Of a DNA stretch of 42,571 nucleotides, positions 17,484-24,953 are shown in pieces; the first letter of the stretch is position 1; the number at the start of each line of letters is the position of its first letter. Source of the stretch: a bacterium. Its GTDB lineage: Bacteria > CAIWAD01. The stretch spans positions 1-42,571 of the forward strand of contig JAUIFJ010000030.1 in the NCBI GenBank assembly GCA_030429345.1. The letters run 5' to 3'. A program made the translations under genes and the position numbers. Under the pieces are notes generated by a model that ran no database searches, was not told the origin of the DNA, and saw only the letters and a program-made list of their open reading frames with translations.

Positions 17484-18695
17484 TCATTCGTAGTGCAGGG
17501 CCTGCGAGGGCAGGATGCGCGAACTGAGCCAGCCGGGATAGAGCCCCGCCAGCAGGGACAGCAGGAGGATCGCCACGCTGGTCATTCCCAGCGCGGTCAG
17601 CAGCGTGTTCCAGCCGATGCCGCCCTCCAGCCCCAGCACGGGGAGCTGCAGCACGATCAGCCAGGCGCCCGCCAGCGCCAGCAGGGAAAGTATGGCAATT
17701 TCACCGAGTAGTTGCAGGAAGATCTCGCGCCTGCCCGCGCCCAGCGCGCGACGCAGGCCGATCTCCGGCCGGCGGCGTGTGACATTCTGCCAGAGCACGC
17801 CGATCAGGCCCAGCGCCGTCATCAGCAGCAGGAAGACGACCACCAGGCCGGCGATGCCCAGGGGCAGGGCGCGTTCGCGCAGCATGTCCATGCGCAGGTC
17901 GTCCAGCTTGTCCATGCGCAGGCTCCAGTCCGGGGCGATGGCCTGGATGCGCCGCACGGCCTCCTCCTCGAAGGCGCCGGGACTCGTTCCGGGCGCGACC
18001 CGCAGCAGGATCGAGCTGAGCAGGCGCGAGGTGTCGCTTTCGGACACGGTGTGGAAGTAGAGCGCCCGTTCCTGCATCAGGTCGCCCTTCGGCCGGAAAA
18101 TGGGCACCACGCCGATGATCTCGAGGGGGTCGTGCTCGCGCTCCTCGTCGACCCGGCGGCCGATGGGGTCGACGCGCCCCTCGACCATGGCCCGGCCTTC
18201 CTCGCCGGGGAAATAGTCCAGCAGGAACTGCTCGCTGACCACGATCGGGCGGTAAGCGCCTCCCAGGTCCTCCTCGCCCGGCCAGCGCCCCTGTGAGACA
18301 TGGATGCCCAGGGTCTCGGCGAGATCCGTGCGCGCCATGTGGATGTTGGTGGCGAAGGCCCCGGGCTCCCGCCCGAAGGTCGTGCGCCAGGTGCTGTTGC
18401 GGAAGGGGCCGGGCATCATCGCCGAGGCCGATTCGACCGTCGTGATCGCCTCGAGCTGCTCGAGGGCCTCGTTGAGCCGCGTGTTGTCTACCGCATTGCC
18501 GGCATTCCCCGGATTGACGTGGATCATGTATACATTTCCCCAGGAGAAGCCCAGGGGCTTGACGAACTTCCCGTAGGCATGCAGGCCCTGTGCCAGCACG
18601 AGGTAGAGCACGATCGAGCTGACCAGCATCTCCAGCAGCAGCAGGCCGTTGGCGCGCTTGCGGTTCCAGATCATGCGCAGGATGTGGCGGGCCAT
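17484..18695 (-). CDS. ABC transporter permease, MacB/FtsX type (second)
   Basis: A 403-residue inner-membrane protein: an N-terminal helix after MARHILRMIWNRKRANGLLL, a periplasmic MacB-PCD-like domain of about 230 residues, then an FtsX core of three helices (LVVVFLLLMTALGLIGVLWQ; then two near the C-terminus) with the RRRPEIGLRRALGA motif joining helix and cytosol. The C-terminus RILPSQALHYE is family-typical. It pairs with the related permease upstream to form a heterodimer. Such transporters couple ATP hydrolysis to periplasmic work and substrate export. The start overlaps the upstream permease stop by one base. Confidence 0.92.
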   Translation of the reverse strand: MARHILRMIWNRKRANGLLLLEMLVSSIVLYLVLAQGLHAYGKFVKPLGFSWGNVYMIHVNPGNAGNAVDNTRLNEALEQLEAITTVESASAMMPGPFRNSTWRTTFGREPGAFATNIHMARTDLAETLGIHVSQGRWPGEEDLGGAYRPIVVSEQFLLDYFPGEEGRAMVEGRVDPIGRRVDEEREHDPLEIIGVVPIFRPKGDLMQERALYFHTVSESDTSRLLSSILLRVAPGTSPGAFEEEAVRRIQAIAPDWSLRMDKLDDLRMDMLRERALPLGIAGLVVVFLLLMTALGLIGVLWQNVTRRRPEIGLRRALGAGRREIFLQLLGEIAILSLLALAGAWLIVLQLPVLGLEGGIGWNTLLTALGMTSVAILLLSLLAGLYPGWLSSRILPSQALHYE

Positions 18696-19942
18696 CAGCG
18701 GACTCCTTTCAGGGTCTGAACGGGATGCAGGCGCGAGATGCGCCAGGCGGGCAGGATGCCGGAGAGAACACTGAAGACCAGGACCATCGCCAGGGCGATC
18801 CCGAAGACGCGCCCGTTCCAGCCCAGTTCGATATAGGCGAGCAGACCGCTGTTCTCGATGATCCGTAGCAGGAGGGCGTGGCCGCCGACCGCGATCAGCG
18901 CGCCGATCACGACCAGGACCAGATTCTCCACCAGCAGCTGCAGGATCAGCACGCCGGAGGTTGCGCCGAAGGCCCGCCTCACGCCGATCTCGGATCCGCG
19001 CTCAAGCACGCGGCTCAGGTTCAGGTTGACCAGGTTGAGCGCCGGCAGGGCCATGAAGAGCAGAGCCGCCCCGAGGAGGACAGAGGACAGGCGTGCCCCG
19101 TAGCTGTTGGTATCCCCGGGTTCGTTGGTGCGGAACATCTCGTGCGCCATGCGTTCCAGCTCGGAGGAGAAGACCGTGGCGAGGATCTGCTGGTAGCTGC
19201 CGTCTCCGCCGATCTCGATCTCCCCGCAGCGGCGGTAGAGCTCCTGTCTCACGGCCTCGAAGGGCAGGCTCCCGTCCAGTTGGATCACGCCGCGGAAACT
19301 GCCCATCCAGTTGTCCTTGTAGGAGGCGTCCTTGAGCGTCGTCAACGGCGCCCAGGCCTCGGCATAGGACCAGCGGTCCATCTGGCTGACATCGCGCACG
19401 ACCCCGATCACGCGGAAATGCACATTGTCCAGTTCGAGCACCCTGCCGAGCGCCCCGTCTGGAAAGAGCAGATCGCGTGTGCTCTCGTTGATCACGAGCA
19501 CGGGCTCGGCCCGTTCCAGGTCCTCGGCCGTGTAGGGGCGTCCCTCGAGAAACTCGAAGTTCAGGACCTGCCAGAAGCTCTCGTCGGTGTGCTTCAGGGC
19601 GCGCTCCAGGCGAGCGCCTTCCTGCCAGGTGATCGCCTTGCCGTCGTCCGTGTAGAGCGTCGACTGTGATACGCCGGGCAGGTCGGGCACGATCTCGCGC
19701 AGCAGGCGATAGCCCGGATTGCCGTTCCAGTGGTTGCCCTCGCCCCACATCTCGGCATAGCCGATCATTGCCAGTCCGTGGTTTCCCTGGCGGGGTCCGG
19801 CGGGATTGAAGAGGCCGTCGAGCAGGGAGACCGCGGTCATCAGCACGGCCAGCGTGAAGGAGATGGCGAAAAGGCTCACTCCGGTAAAGAAGGGATTGCG
19901 GCGCAGGATGGCCAGCGCCGTCTTGACCGTATTGCGTATCAC
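18695..19942 (-). CDS. ABC transporter permease, MacB/FtsX type (first)
   Basis: A 415-residue paralogue of the next gene in the operon with the same layout: N-terminal helix (PFFTGVSLFAISFTLAVLMT), a large periplasmic domain including ESTRDLLFPDGALGRV and FRVIGVVRDVSQMD, three C-terminal helices, the RGSEIGVRRAFGAT coupling motif, and the ending SRLHPVQTLKGVR. The start is a GTG at 19942 overlapping the ATPase stop (GTGA). Two half-size permeases without a fused ATPase are common in FCB bacteria and Acidobacteria. The substrate is unknown: MacB relatives export macrolides, peptides or lipoproteins. Confidence 0.92.
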   Translation of the reverse strand: MIRNTVKTALAILRRNPFFTGVSLFAISFTLAVLMTAVSLLDGLFNPAGPRQGNHGLAMIGYAEMWGEGNHWNGNPGYRLLREIVPDLPGVSQSTLYTDDGKAITWQEGARLERALKHTDESFWQVLNFEFLEGRPYTAEDLERAEPVLVINESTRDLLFPDGALGRVLELDNVHFRVIGVVRDVSQMDRWSYAEAWAPLTTLKDASYKDNWMGSFRGVIQLDGSLPFEAVRQELYRRCGEIEIGGDGSYQQILATVFSSELERMAHEMFRTNEPGDTNSYGARLSSVLLGAALLFMALPALNLVNLNLSRVLERGSEIGVRRAFGATSGVLILQLLVENLVLVVIGALIAVGGHALLLRIIENSGLLAYIELGWNGRVFGIALAMVLVFSVLSGILPAWRISRLHPVQTLKGVR

Positions 19943-20616
19943 GCCATCACCTCCTGGTGCACGGGACGGCCGTCGTGCAGGCGCAGGCAGCGCTGTGCCC
20001 GGTCCGTCATCTTCTGGTCGTGTGTCACCATGATCACCGTGGTGCCTGCGCGGTTGAGACCCAGCAGGATCTCCATGATCTCGGCGCCCATCACGCTGTC
20101 CAGGTTGCCCGTCGGCTCGTCGGCCAGCAGCAGGGCCGGTTCGCCGACGATGGCCCGCGCAATGGCCACGCGTTGCTGCTGCCCGCCGGAGAGCTGGCCC
20201 GGAAAGTGGCGCATGCGGCCGCCCAGGCCGACGCTCTCCAGCGCCGCGGCGGCGGCCTCGCGGCGCGCCCGTCCGCCCATCTTCCGGTAGAGCAGGGGGA
20301 TTTCCACGTTGTCGAGCACACTCAGGTCGGGCACCAGGTGGAAGCTCTGGAAGATGAAGCCGATGCGGCGGTTGCGCAGGCGCGCCCGTTCCCGGTCTCG
20401 GATGTCCTGCAGGTCCACGCCGTCGAAAGTGATCCGCCCCGCGCTCGGCGCGTCGAGCAGGCCGATAATGTTGAGCAGCGTGCTCTTGCCGGATCCCGAA
20501 GGCCCCATGATCGAAAGGAACTCCCCGGCCCGGACCTCCAGGTCGATGCCTTCCAGGGCCTGTGTCTCGATGCGGTCGGTCCGGTAGACCTTCTCGATGC
20601 CTTCCAGTGTCAGCAT
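19939..20616 (-). CDS. ABC transporter ATP-binding protein (MacB/LolD-like)
   Basis: A 225-residue cytoplasmic ATPase of the MacB/LolD/FtsE branch. Walker A is GPSGSGKST, the Q-loop is in FIFQSFHLVPDLSV, the signature is LSGGQQQR, Walker B plus catalytic Glu is LLLADEPTGNLDS, and the switch His is in MVTHDQ. It powers the two permeases downstream. The ATG at 20616 is preceded by AAAGGGAAC and lies two bases after the adaptor stop; a longer frame to 20658 would overlap the adaptor gene and lacks conserved sequence. Confidence 0.95.
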   Translation of the reverse strand: MLTLEGIEKVYRTDRIETQALEGIDLEVRAGEFLSIMGPSGSGKSTLLNIIGLLDAPSAGRITFDGVDLQDIRDRERARLRNRRIGFIFQSFHLVPDLSVLDNVEIPLLYRKMGGRARREAAAAALESVGLGGRMRHFPGQLSGGQQQRVAIARAIVGEPALLLADEPTGNLDSVMGAEIMEILLGLNRAGTTVIMVTHDQKMTDRAQRCLRLHDGRPVHQEVMA

Positions 20617-20618
20617 GG

Positions 20619-21869
20619 CTAGTTCCCTTTCAGTGTGATCTTTTCCAGGTGATGCCAACGCTCCATGGCGCTGATCACGACGCGCTCCCCGGGCTGCAGG
20701 CCCTCGAGCACCTCGACCTTGTCGCGATTGCCCAGGCCGCAGCGCAGGCTGCGTCTCACAAGTCGATTGCCCTCGACGACGAAGGCCTCCTGCAGGCCCG
20801 CCGTGCCGAAGCCCGGTCCCCGCTCGACGACCAGCGTGTTCGTCCGCTCCTCGAGCACGACCTCCACGTCCACGCGGCGGTTGCTCCGCAGTTCCGGGTT
20901 GCGCGGCTCGTCCAGGCGCAGGTCGAAGGTGATCCGCCCGCTGACCACGCGGGGATGGATGCGCTCGACCCGCCCCGTCAGCTTCTTTCCGTCGAGGCGC
21001 ACGCGCGCGGGCAGGCCCTCCAGCAGGCGGGCGGCGTGGATGTCGCTCAGGCTGGCCTCGATCTTCCAGGCGTCGCGGTCGGCAAGGCGCGCCAGCACCT
21101 CGCCCTGTGTGACAAGGCGACCCTCCTCCTCCGGAACCCAGCTGAGCACGCAGGGCCGCGGCGCGCGCAGCACGGCCTCGTCCAGTTCGCGTACCACCTG
21201 GCGGCGTTCCCCTTCCAGCAGGCGCAGCTCGATGCGCAGGGCCTCGTCGCCCGCGGCCGATCCCTCGTCCAGGCGCCGGATGCGCTCGAGCAGTCCCTTG
21301 TGCTCCAGCCGCGCGATGTTCTCGTCCCGCTCGGCCTGGCGCAGGTTCCAGACCGTGGTCAGCCGGCGCTCGAAGAGCTGGGCCTCCTGCTCGCGCTTCG
21401 CCTCCAGGAAGGAGATGCGCTCGGCGAGGATCTCGACCTCGTTGGCCAGTTCCTCGCGCTGGCGCACCTGGTCGGCGCGGGCCTTGCGCAGCTCGGCCTC
21501 CTTGAGGGCGATGCGGTCTGTCACACGCTCGAGGCGCTCGCGGATCTCGCGGCGATCGAGCACGAGGATCGTATCCCCTTCGGCGAGCAGAGCGCCCGCC
21601 GGCGCCACCAGGCGCTCGATGCGCGCCTCGACGGGGCTGGTCCGCACATCCTCGAAGGCGGGGCGGACCAGGCCGTCGGCGCTCAGCGTGGCCTCCAGGC
21701 CGCCTATTGTCGCCGTCGAGAAACGCAGCTCGCCCGCCGAAAGCCCGGGACGCAGCAGGCGGCCCAGGCCGAGCCAGAGGAGGACCAGCAGGAGCAGGCT
21801 CCCCGACAGGAGCAGAACCCGGCGTCGCTGGCCCTGGCGGCGTTCGGCTGTGGATAGAATGCGGTCCAT
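20619..21869 (-). CDS. HlyD/MacA-type periplasmic adaptor
   Basis: A 416-residue adaptor. A basic N-terminus and single membrane helix (about residues 17-36, VLLLSGSLLLLVLLWLGLG) are followed by a split lipoyl domain (VRPAFEDVRTSPVEARIERL; PRPCVLSWVPEEEGRLVTQG), a long charged coiled coil (about 90-240), a beta-barrel segment (LPARVRLDGKKLTGRVERI) and a C-terminal domain. It should bridge the ABC permeases to an outer-membrane channel encoded elsewhere. The start at 21869 follows GAGAAG and sits about 25 bases downstream of a predicted sigma-54 start point. The reading frame extends far upstream, but that part overlaps the regulatory region and another gene. Confidence 0.9.
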   Translation of the reverse strand: MDRILSTAERRQGQRRRVLLLSGSLLLLVLLWLGLGRLLRPGLSAGELRFSTATIGGLEATLSADGLVRPAFEDVRTSPVEARIERLVAPAGALLAEGDTILVLDRREIRERLERVTDRIALKEAELRKARADQVRQREELANEVEILAERISFLEAKREQEAQLFERRLTTVWNLRQAERDENIARLEHKGLLERIRRLDEGSAAGDEALRIELRLLEGERRQVVRELDEAVLRAPRPCVLSWVPEEEGRLVTQGEVLARLADRDAWKIEASLSDIHAARLLEGLPARVRLDGKKLTGRVERIHPRVVSGRITFDLRLDEPRNPELRSNRRVDVEVVLEERTNTLVVERGPGFGTAGLQEAFVVEGNRLVRRSLRCGLGNRDKVEVLEGLQPGERVVISAMERWHHLEKITLKGN

Positions 21870-21904
21870 TGTCTTCTCGTCTTGGTGAATCCCACCTCTG
21901 CCAT

Positions 21905-21920
21905 GGCAGGGATCGGGCCA
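21905..21920 (-). promoter_or_regulatory. Predicted sigma-54 promoter for the adaptor-ABC-regulator operon
   Basis: Minus-strand TGGCCCGATCCCTGCC fits TGGCACGN4TTGCW, with invariant GG and GC separated by exactly 10 bases. Transcription would start near 21894, giving a leader of about 25 bases before the adaptor ATG at 21869. Its activator site pair lies at 21974-22009. Confidence 0.72.
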
Positions 21921-21973
21921 GTTTGCAAGCACCATGAAATCAATCAGATGCGGTCGCTTCTTCTGCTCAAGCC

Positions 21974-22009
21974 TGTCCGCTGGCGCACCTGGGTGTCCGC
22001 TGGCGGACA
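21974..22009. promoter_or_regulatory. Paired enhancer palindromes upstream of the adaptor promoter
   Basis: Two 16-bp sites lie at 21974-21989 (TGTCCGCTGGCGCACC, degenerate right half) and 21994-22009 (TGTCCGCTGGCGGACA, perfect 7-bp arms around TG). Centres are 20 bp apart, two helical turns. The nearer site begins 53 bp beyond the outer edge of the -24 element. Paired dyads 60-100 bp upstream are typical of Fis-type sigma-54 activator sites. Confidence 0.7.
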
Positions 22010-22011
22010 GG

Positions 22012-22293
22012 TCAGTGAACCAGGGGAGCCCGCTCGGGCCGAGGCGGCGCATCCAGGGCGGCCTCCGCGTTGCGGCAGATCTGTCGCAGCAGCTCCTGGA
22101 AGCGGGCAACGCGCAGCGGCAGCTCCGCCGGGGATCCCGCGGCCAGCAGCAGGGCGCACTCTCTCCAGAGGGGCTCGATGTCCGCCGGACCACTTCCGGG
22201 GAAGGCCGCGGCGGGGAGGGGCTGCGGCTCCAGGGCCGGGACGGAAATCGCCAGCAGGAGGCAGGCAAGGAAAGTGTGGAGCAGGCGTTTCAT
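22012..22293 (-). CDS. Small exported protein, first gene of the sigma-54 regulon
   Basis: A 93-residue protein with a clear signal segment (MKRLLHTFLACLLLAISVPA) and a short mature part: a proline-rich start, then a helix-forming stretch (IEPLWRECALLLAAGSPAEL; RFQELLRQICRNAEAAL) with two cysteines, then a proline/arginine-rich end. I recognise no family. The ATG at 22293 lies about 37 bases downstream of a predicted sigma-54 start point. The stop lies two bases beyond the enhancer pair of the adaptor promoter. The signal peptide and position suggest a periplasmic stress or sensing accessory of the ABC system; that is inference. Confidence 0.75.
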   Translation of the reverse strand: MKRLLHTFLACLLLAISVPALEPQPLPAAAFPGSGPADIEPLWRECALLLAAGSPAELPLRVARFQELLRQICRNAEAALDAPPRPERAPLVH

Positions 22294-22340
22294 GGGATGT
22301 CCGGGTTGCTGCGGTCCAATCGATACACACCCCGGGAATT

Positions 22341-22356
22341 GGCAGGAAGCGTGCCA
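22341..22356 (-). promoter_or_regulatory. Predicted sigma-54 promoter for the small exported protein
   Basis: Minus-strand TGGCACGCTTCCTGCC has a perfect -24 heptamer TGGCACG, four spacer bases and CTGCC at -12, with GG and GC 10 bases apart. Transcription would start near 22330. The paired activator sites at 22410-22445 sit at the same distance as in the adaptor promoter. Confidence 0.8.
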
Positions 22357-22409
22357 GAACGCAACGCGCGAGGAAACAGGGACTTGAAAATGCAATCGTT
22401 TGGCGGGGG

Positions 22410-22445
22410 CGTCCCCTGGCGCACAGGGCCGTCCGCCAGCGGACA
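22410..22445. promoter_or_regulatory. Paired enhancer palindromes upstream of the small-protein promoter
   Basis: Sites lie at 22410-22425 (CGTCCCCTGGCGCACA, degenerate) and 22430-22445 (CGTCCGCCAGCGGACA, near-perfect). Centres are 20 bp apart, and the nearer site begins 53 bp beyond the -24 element. As in the other module, the promoter-proximal site is the weaker one. Confidence 0.7.
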
Positions 22446-22601
22446 GAAAACCGGGGCGCAATCACCCGGCCTTGTGAGGCGCTTCACCCGGGCCTGTGTT
22501 CCCCGTCACACGGACTCAGCCCGCTTCTCCCGTCTTTCAGGTGGGAGTGAGCCCAATCACGCTCCCGTGTGAGAAAAGGCAGTTCGGAATAGGGGGGATT
22601 C

Positions 22602-23021
22602 ATGACCGCTACTCATGCCCGCAACCTGTCGATGCTGATTCCGCTTGGATTCAGCTGCCGAGACATCCGTCGCGAGGACGACAAGCACCTGCTGCAGCTG
22701 CAGCTGATGGACGCTCCGCGCTCGACCATCGACATTCGCTTCCGGGCTCCGGAAGACAGCGAGGGCATGCGAATGCTGCCCGTCCTGCTGGAGAACCTGA
22801 GCCACTACGCCAGCGCCCGCCGCGACAGCACCCTGGCCCGGTATACGCAGCTCTGGCTGGCCTGGTATACGCACGCCATCGCGGCGAAGCACGAGCGCTC
22901 GGCCATCGCCCGCCAGGCCGAGAGGATCGGCTCGCTGGACGAGCTGCCGGAAGACTGGCGCACCTGCCTGGCGGAGATCCGCGAGGGACGCAATCCCTTC
23001 AGCGAGGGCGAGGCGGCCTAG
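22602..23021 (+). CDS. Hypothetical cytoplasmic protein
   Basis: A 139-residue soluble protein with no recognised family. Residues 1-60 look like mixed strands and helices (IPLGFSCRDIRREDDKHLLQ); residues 60-125 are mostly helical and aromatic (ARYTQLWLAWYTHAIAAKHE), with EDWRTCLAEIREGRNPF near the end. The ATG at 22602 is preceded by a strong AGGGGGGA site. It is divergent from the sigma-54-controlled small-protein gene and alone on its strand, followed by a strong hairpin. GC-rich third positions support real coding. Confidence 0.75.
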   Translation: MTATHARNLSMLIPLGFSCRDIRREDDKHLLQLQLMDAPRSTIDIRFRAPEDSEGMRMLPVLLENLSHYASARRDSTLARYTQLWLAWYTHAIAAKHERSAIARQAERIGSLDELPEDWRTCLAEIREGRNPFSEGEAA

Positions 23022-23044
23022 CTCATTGTATCACGAGAACTCCC

Positions 23045-23093
23045 GGGGACGCGAAGCGGACGGATACAGCGGTTCCGTAGGCTTTGCGTCCCC
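23045..23093. terminator. Long hairpin between convergent genes
   Basis: GGGGACGCGAAGC (23045-23057) pairs with GCTTTGCGTCCCC (23081-23093) over 13 bp with one G-U pair. Inside, ACGGA and TCCGT can extend the stem. The plus strand continues with a pyrimidine run rather than pure T. It probably acts as a terminator for the two convergent transcription units. Confidence 0.6.
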
Positions 23094-23134
23094 GTTCTCT
23101 CTCCAGCAATGAACCTTTGCAGGACTTCCGTGAT

Positions 23135-24183
23135 TCAATAGTTCACATAGAACTGCGGATGCACGGCCGCCAGCTCGAGTCGGACGGGTGAAGCGAAGCC
23201 GGTCAGGCCGATGCGCAGCCGGTAGCCGTCGAGGCGCCTTTCACGATCCAGCCAGGAATCGTCGGCCAGGCCCAGGGTGCAGTGCAGGATGATCCAGCCT
23301 TCCGTGCCGCTGTCGCTGCTTTCGCCGAAGGATTGTGCGACATCCCCGTTGACGGGGAAGACGAAGCGCCAGAAGTTGTTGTGTGTGTCCAGGCTGCGGT
23401 TGTCGTTCAGGTCCTCGCTGTCCGGAAAGGCCAGGGAAGGATTGTTGCCGTTTCCCTCCATGCCGTTTTGGGCGTGGCAAGGGGCCGGGTGGATGTAGAA
23501 TCCTCCGAAGCACTTTCGCGGTAGTCGTCGTACGACCAGTGCTCGCCCAGGTCGCGGTATCCGTTGCCGTTCAGGTCCATGAAGTCATAGGGGGCCTCCA
23601 GGCTGTTGCCTGTCCATTCAAGGAACTCTTCCGGCAGGGGCCAGGGCGGGTCCCCGGCGGCCATGCCATCCAGGCCGAAATCTTCGCTCGCGCTAAGCAT
23701 CCCGTCGTTGTTGATGTCTTCGGTATCCAGATAGCCGTTGCGAAGTACATCTTCGTCGAAGTCGCCGATGTCTACGACGATTCGCCCTGGAACACCCTCT
23801 GTCGTGAGCCGGACGGTCAGCAGCATGCCGCTGAAGCCCCAGCCCAGTTGTGAGACATCCATGCGGTTGGCGATCGAGCTCCAGCTGTCGGGAAAACTTT
23901 GCGCCCCCTCCATCGTTTGCACGGTCATCGGGATATGGTCGATGACCAGCGTTCCGGCCAGCCACTGCGCGGCGGCCGAGTCGGGCCAGATCGTGTTGCT
24001 GCGCAGGGGAAGGCCGGATTCGCTCCAGGAGACGCGTGCCGGAGGCATGTCCGCCGGCGCGGTCGCTGTGGCCAGTTGCCAGGTATTGGCAGCCGTCATC
24101 AGGCCGCGCAGGGGGTCGGGCGGATCATTGTCATCACAGCCCACAAGGAGGAGGCCGAAGACAAGACACAGGAAAGGCTTCAT
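23135..24183 (-). pseudogene. Lipoprotein with EDxNxNGxLD repeats, frameshifted
   Basis: The N-terminal part starts at the ATG at 24183 with a lipoprotein signal (MKPFLCLVFGLLLVGC, lipobox LVGC). It runs through EF-hand-like acidic repeats (NGYLDTEDINNDGMLS; DFMDLNGNGYRDLGEHW), then loses coding character near 23515. A second frame carries on with NGMEGNGNNPSLAFPDSEDLNDNRSLD to the stop at 23135. The two halves make one plausible family-like protein of about 350 residues, so a single-base indel at about 23465-23516 has split it. GC-rich third positions favour a break near the upstream end of that interval. It could be a sequencing error in a G/T-rich run or a true mutation. The start overlaps the upstream gene's stop (ATGA). 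Confidence 0.7.
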
Positions 24184-24404
24184 CAGGTAATGTTCCACAA
24201 GGTTCGGAATGCGCGCCACAGCGCTTCATAGAGCGGCCGTCCCAGGATGGCCGAGGCGATGCCCATGCACAATGCCGTAATCCCGTAGAAAGATGGCGGC
24301 AGCTCGTCGAAAAGCAGCCACAGGGCCAGGGTGCCGACCGCGGCCCCCAGGAAGAAGCGTCCCGCGGTGGGGAGGAAGTCGGTCCGGACTTCTGGTTCCT
24401 TCAT
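24183..24404 (-). CDS. Small membrane protein
   Basis: A 73-residue protein starting MKEPEVRTDF, with two predicted membrane helices (RFFLGAAVGTLALWLLFDEL; FYGITALCMGIASAILG) and a short basic C-terminus. I recognise no family. The ATG at 24404 is chosen because the longer frame to 24467 overlaps the upstream gene and adds non-hydrophobic sequence. The stop overlaps the next gene's ATG, so translation is coupled to the lipoprotein. Confidence 0.65.
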   Translation of the reverse strand: MKEPEVRTDFLPTAGRFFLGAAVGTLALWLLFDELPPSFYGITALCMGIASAILGRPLYEALWRAFRTLWNIT

Positions 24405-24441
24405 GCTGTGTCCTCGGCTTTGCATCCCAACCTGGCGTGCT

Positions 24442-24846
24442 CTACAGGCTGAGTGCAAGTACGACAATGATCACGATCCCGGCCAGGAAGGTGATCGCTA
24501 CATGCATGGCGGCGGCCTCCCCGAAGGACATTTCGCGCAGCCAGCGATCACTTGTGATCCAGGCGGGAAGCCTGGGGCCCCGTGCGCCCGTATCGTCCTG
24601 CAGGATGGCCTCTCTGGCCCAGTCGAGGTCCCTGGCCTTCGTCCTCATCAGTTCGGGGTACTTCTCCAGGATCCCGACCCACCAGTGGTGAAGATCCGGT
24701 TCCTTCCAGTTCCGTCGTGTGACAGGATCCACCTGGCGGTACAGTGCGCGGAGCAGGGCGCGGGTGCGCTCGGGAGGCAGCCACTCGTCGCCATCGTCCG
24801 GCTGCGCGTGGCGTTGCAGCTGCTGCTGGATCCAGAATCCGATCAT
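24442..24846 (-). CDS. W[LM]PP/WW-domain protein with C-terminal membrane helix
   Basis: A 134-residue protein. Residues about 17-90 form a compact domain (EWLPPERTRALLRALY; RNWKEPDLHHWWVGILEKYP; TKARDLDW) that clearly matches the protein encoded at 31749-32306. A hydrophobic anchor follows near the C-terminus (AITFLAGIVIIVVLALSL). I know no named family for it. The ATG at 24846 overlaps the stop of a tiny upstream frame. The domain would face the cytoplasm if the anchor is a simple C-tail (inference). Confidence 0.72.
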   Translation of the reverse strand: MIGFWIQQQLQRHAQPDDGDEWLPPERTRALLRALYRQVDPVTRRNWKEPDLHHWWVGILEKYPELMRTKARDLDWAREAILQDDTGARGPRLPAWITSDRWLREMSFGEAAAMHVAITFLAGIVIIVVLALSL

Positions 24847-24953
24847 GATGCTGCTTTCGCCGGGAGTGGTTCTTCTCTGTAGCACGCCGAATGAGCCTGG
24901 AGCCGGTACGAGACCAAGCGATGGAACACGGCCTCTTGCAGCGTGAGCATCAT
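24843..24953 (-). CDS. Possible 36-residue coupled peptide
   Basis: A frame of 36 codons, MMLTLQEAVFHRLVSYRLQA onward. Its start overlaps the stop of the lectin-like gene (TGATG), and its own stop overlaps the next ATG (ATGA). Such double stop-start overlap is what a coupled operon gene looks like. It could equally be a non-functional bridge carrying ribosomes between genes. Confidence 0.4.
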   Translation of the reverse strand: MMLTLQEAVFHRLVSYRLQAHSACYREEPLPAKAAS

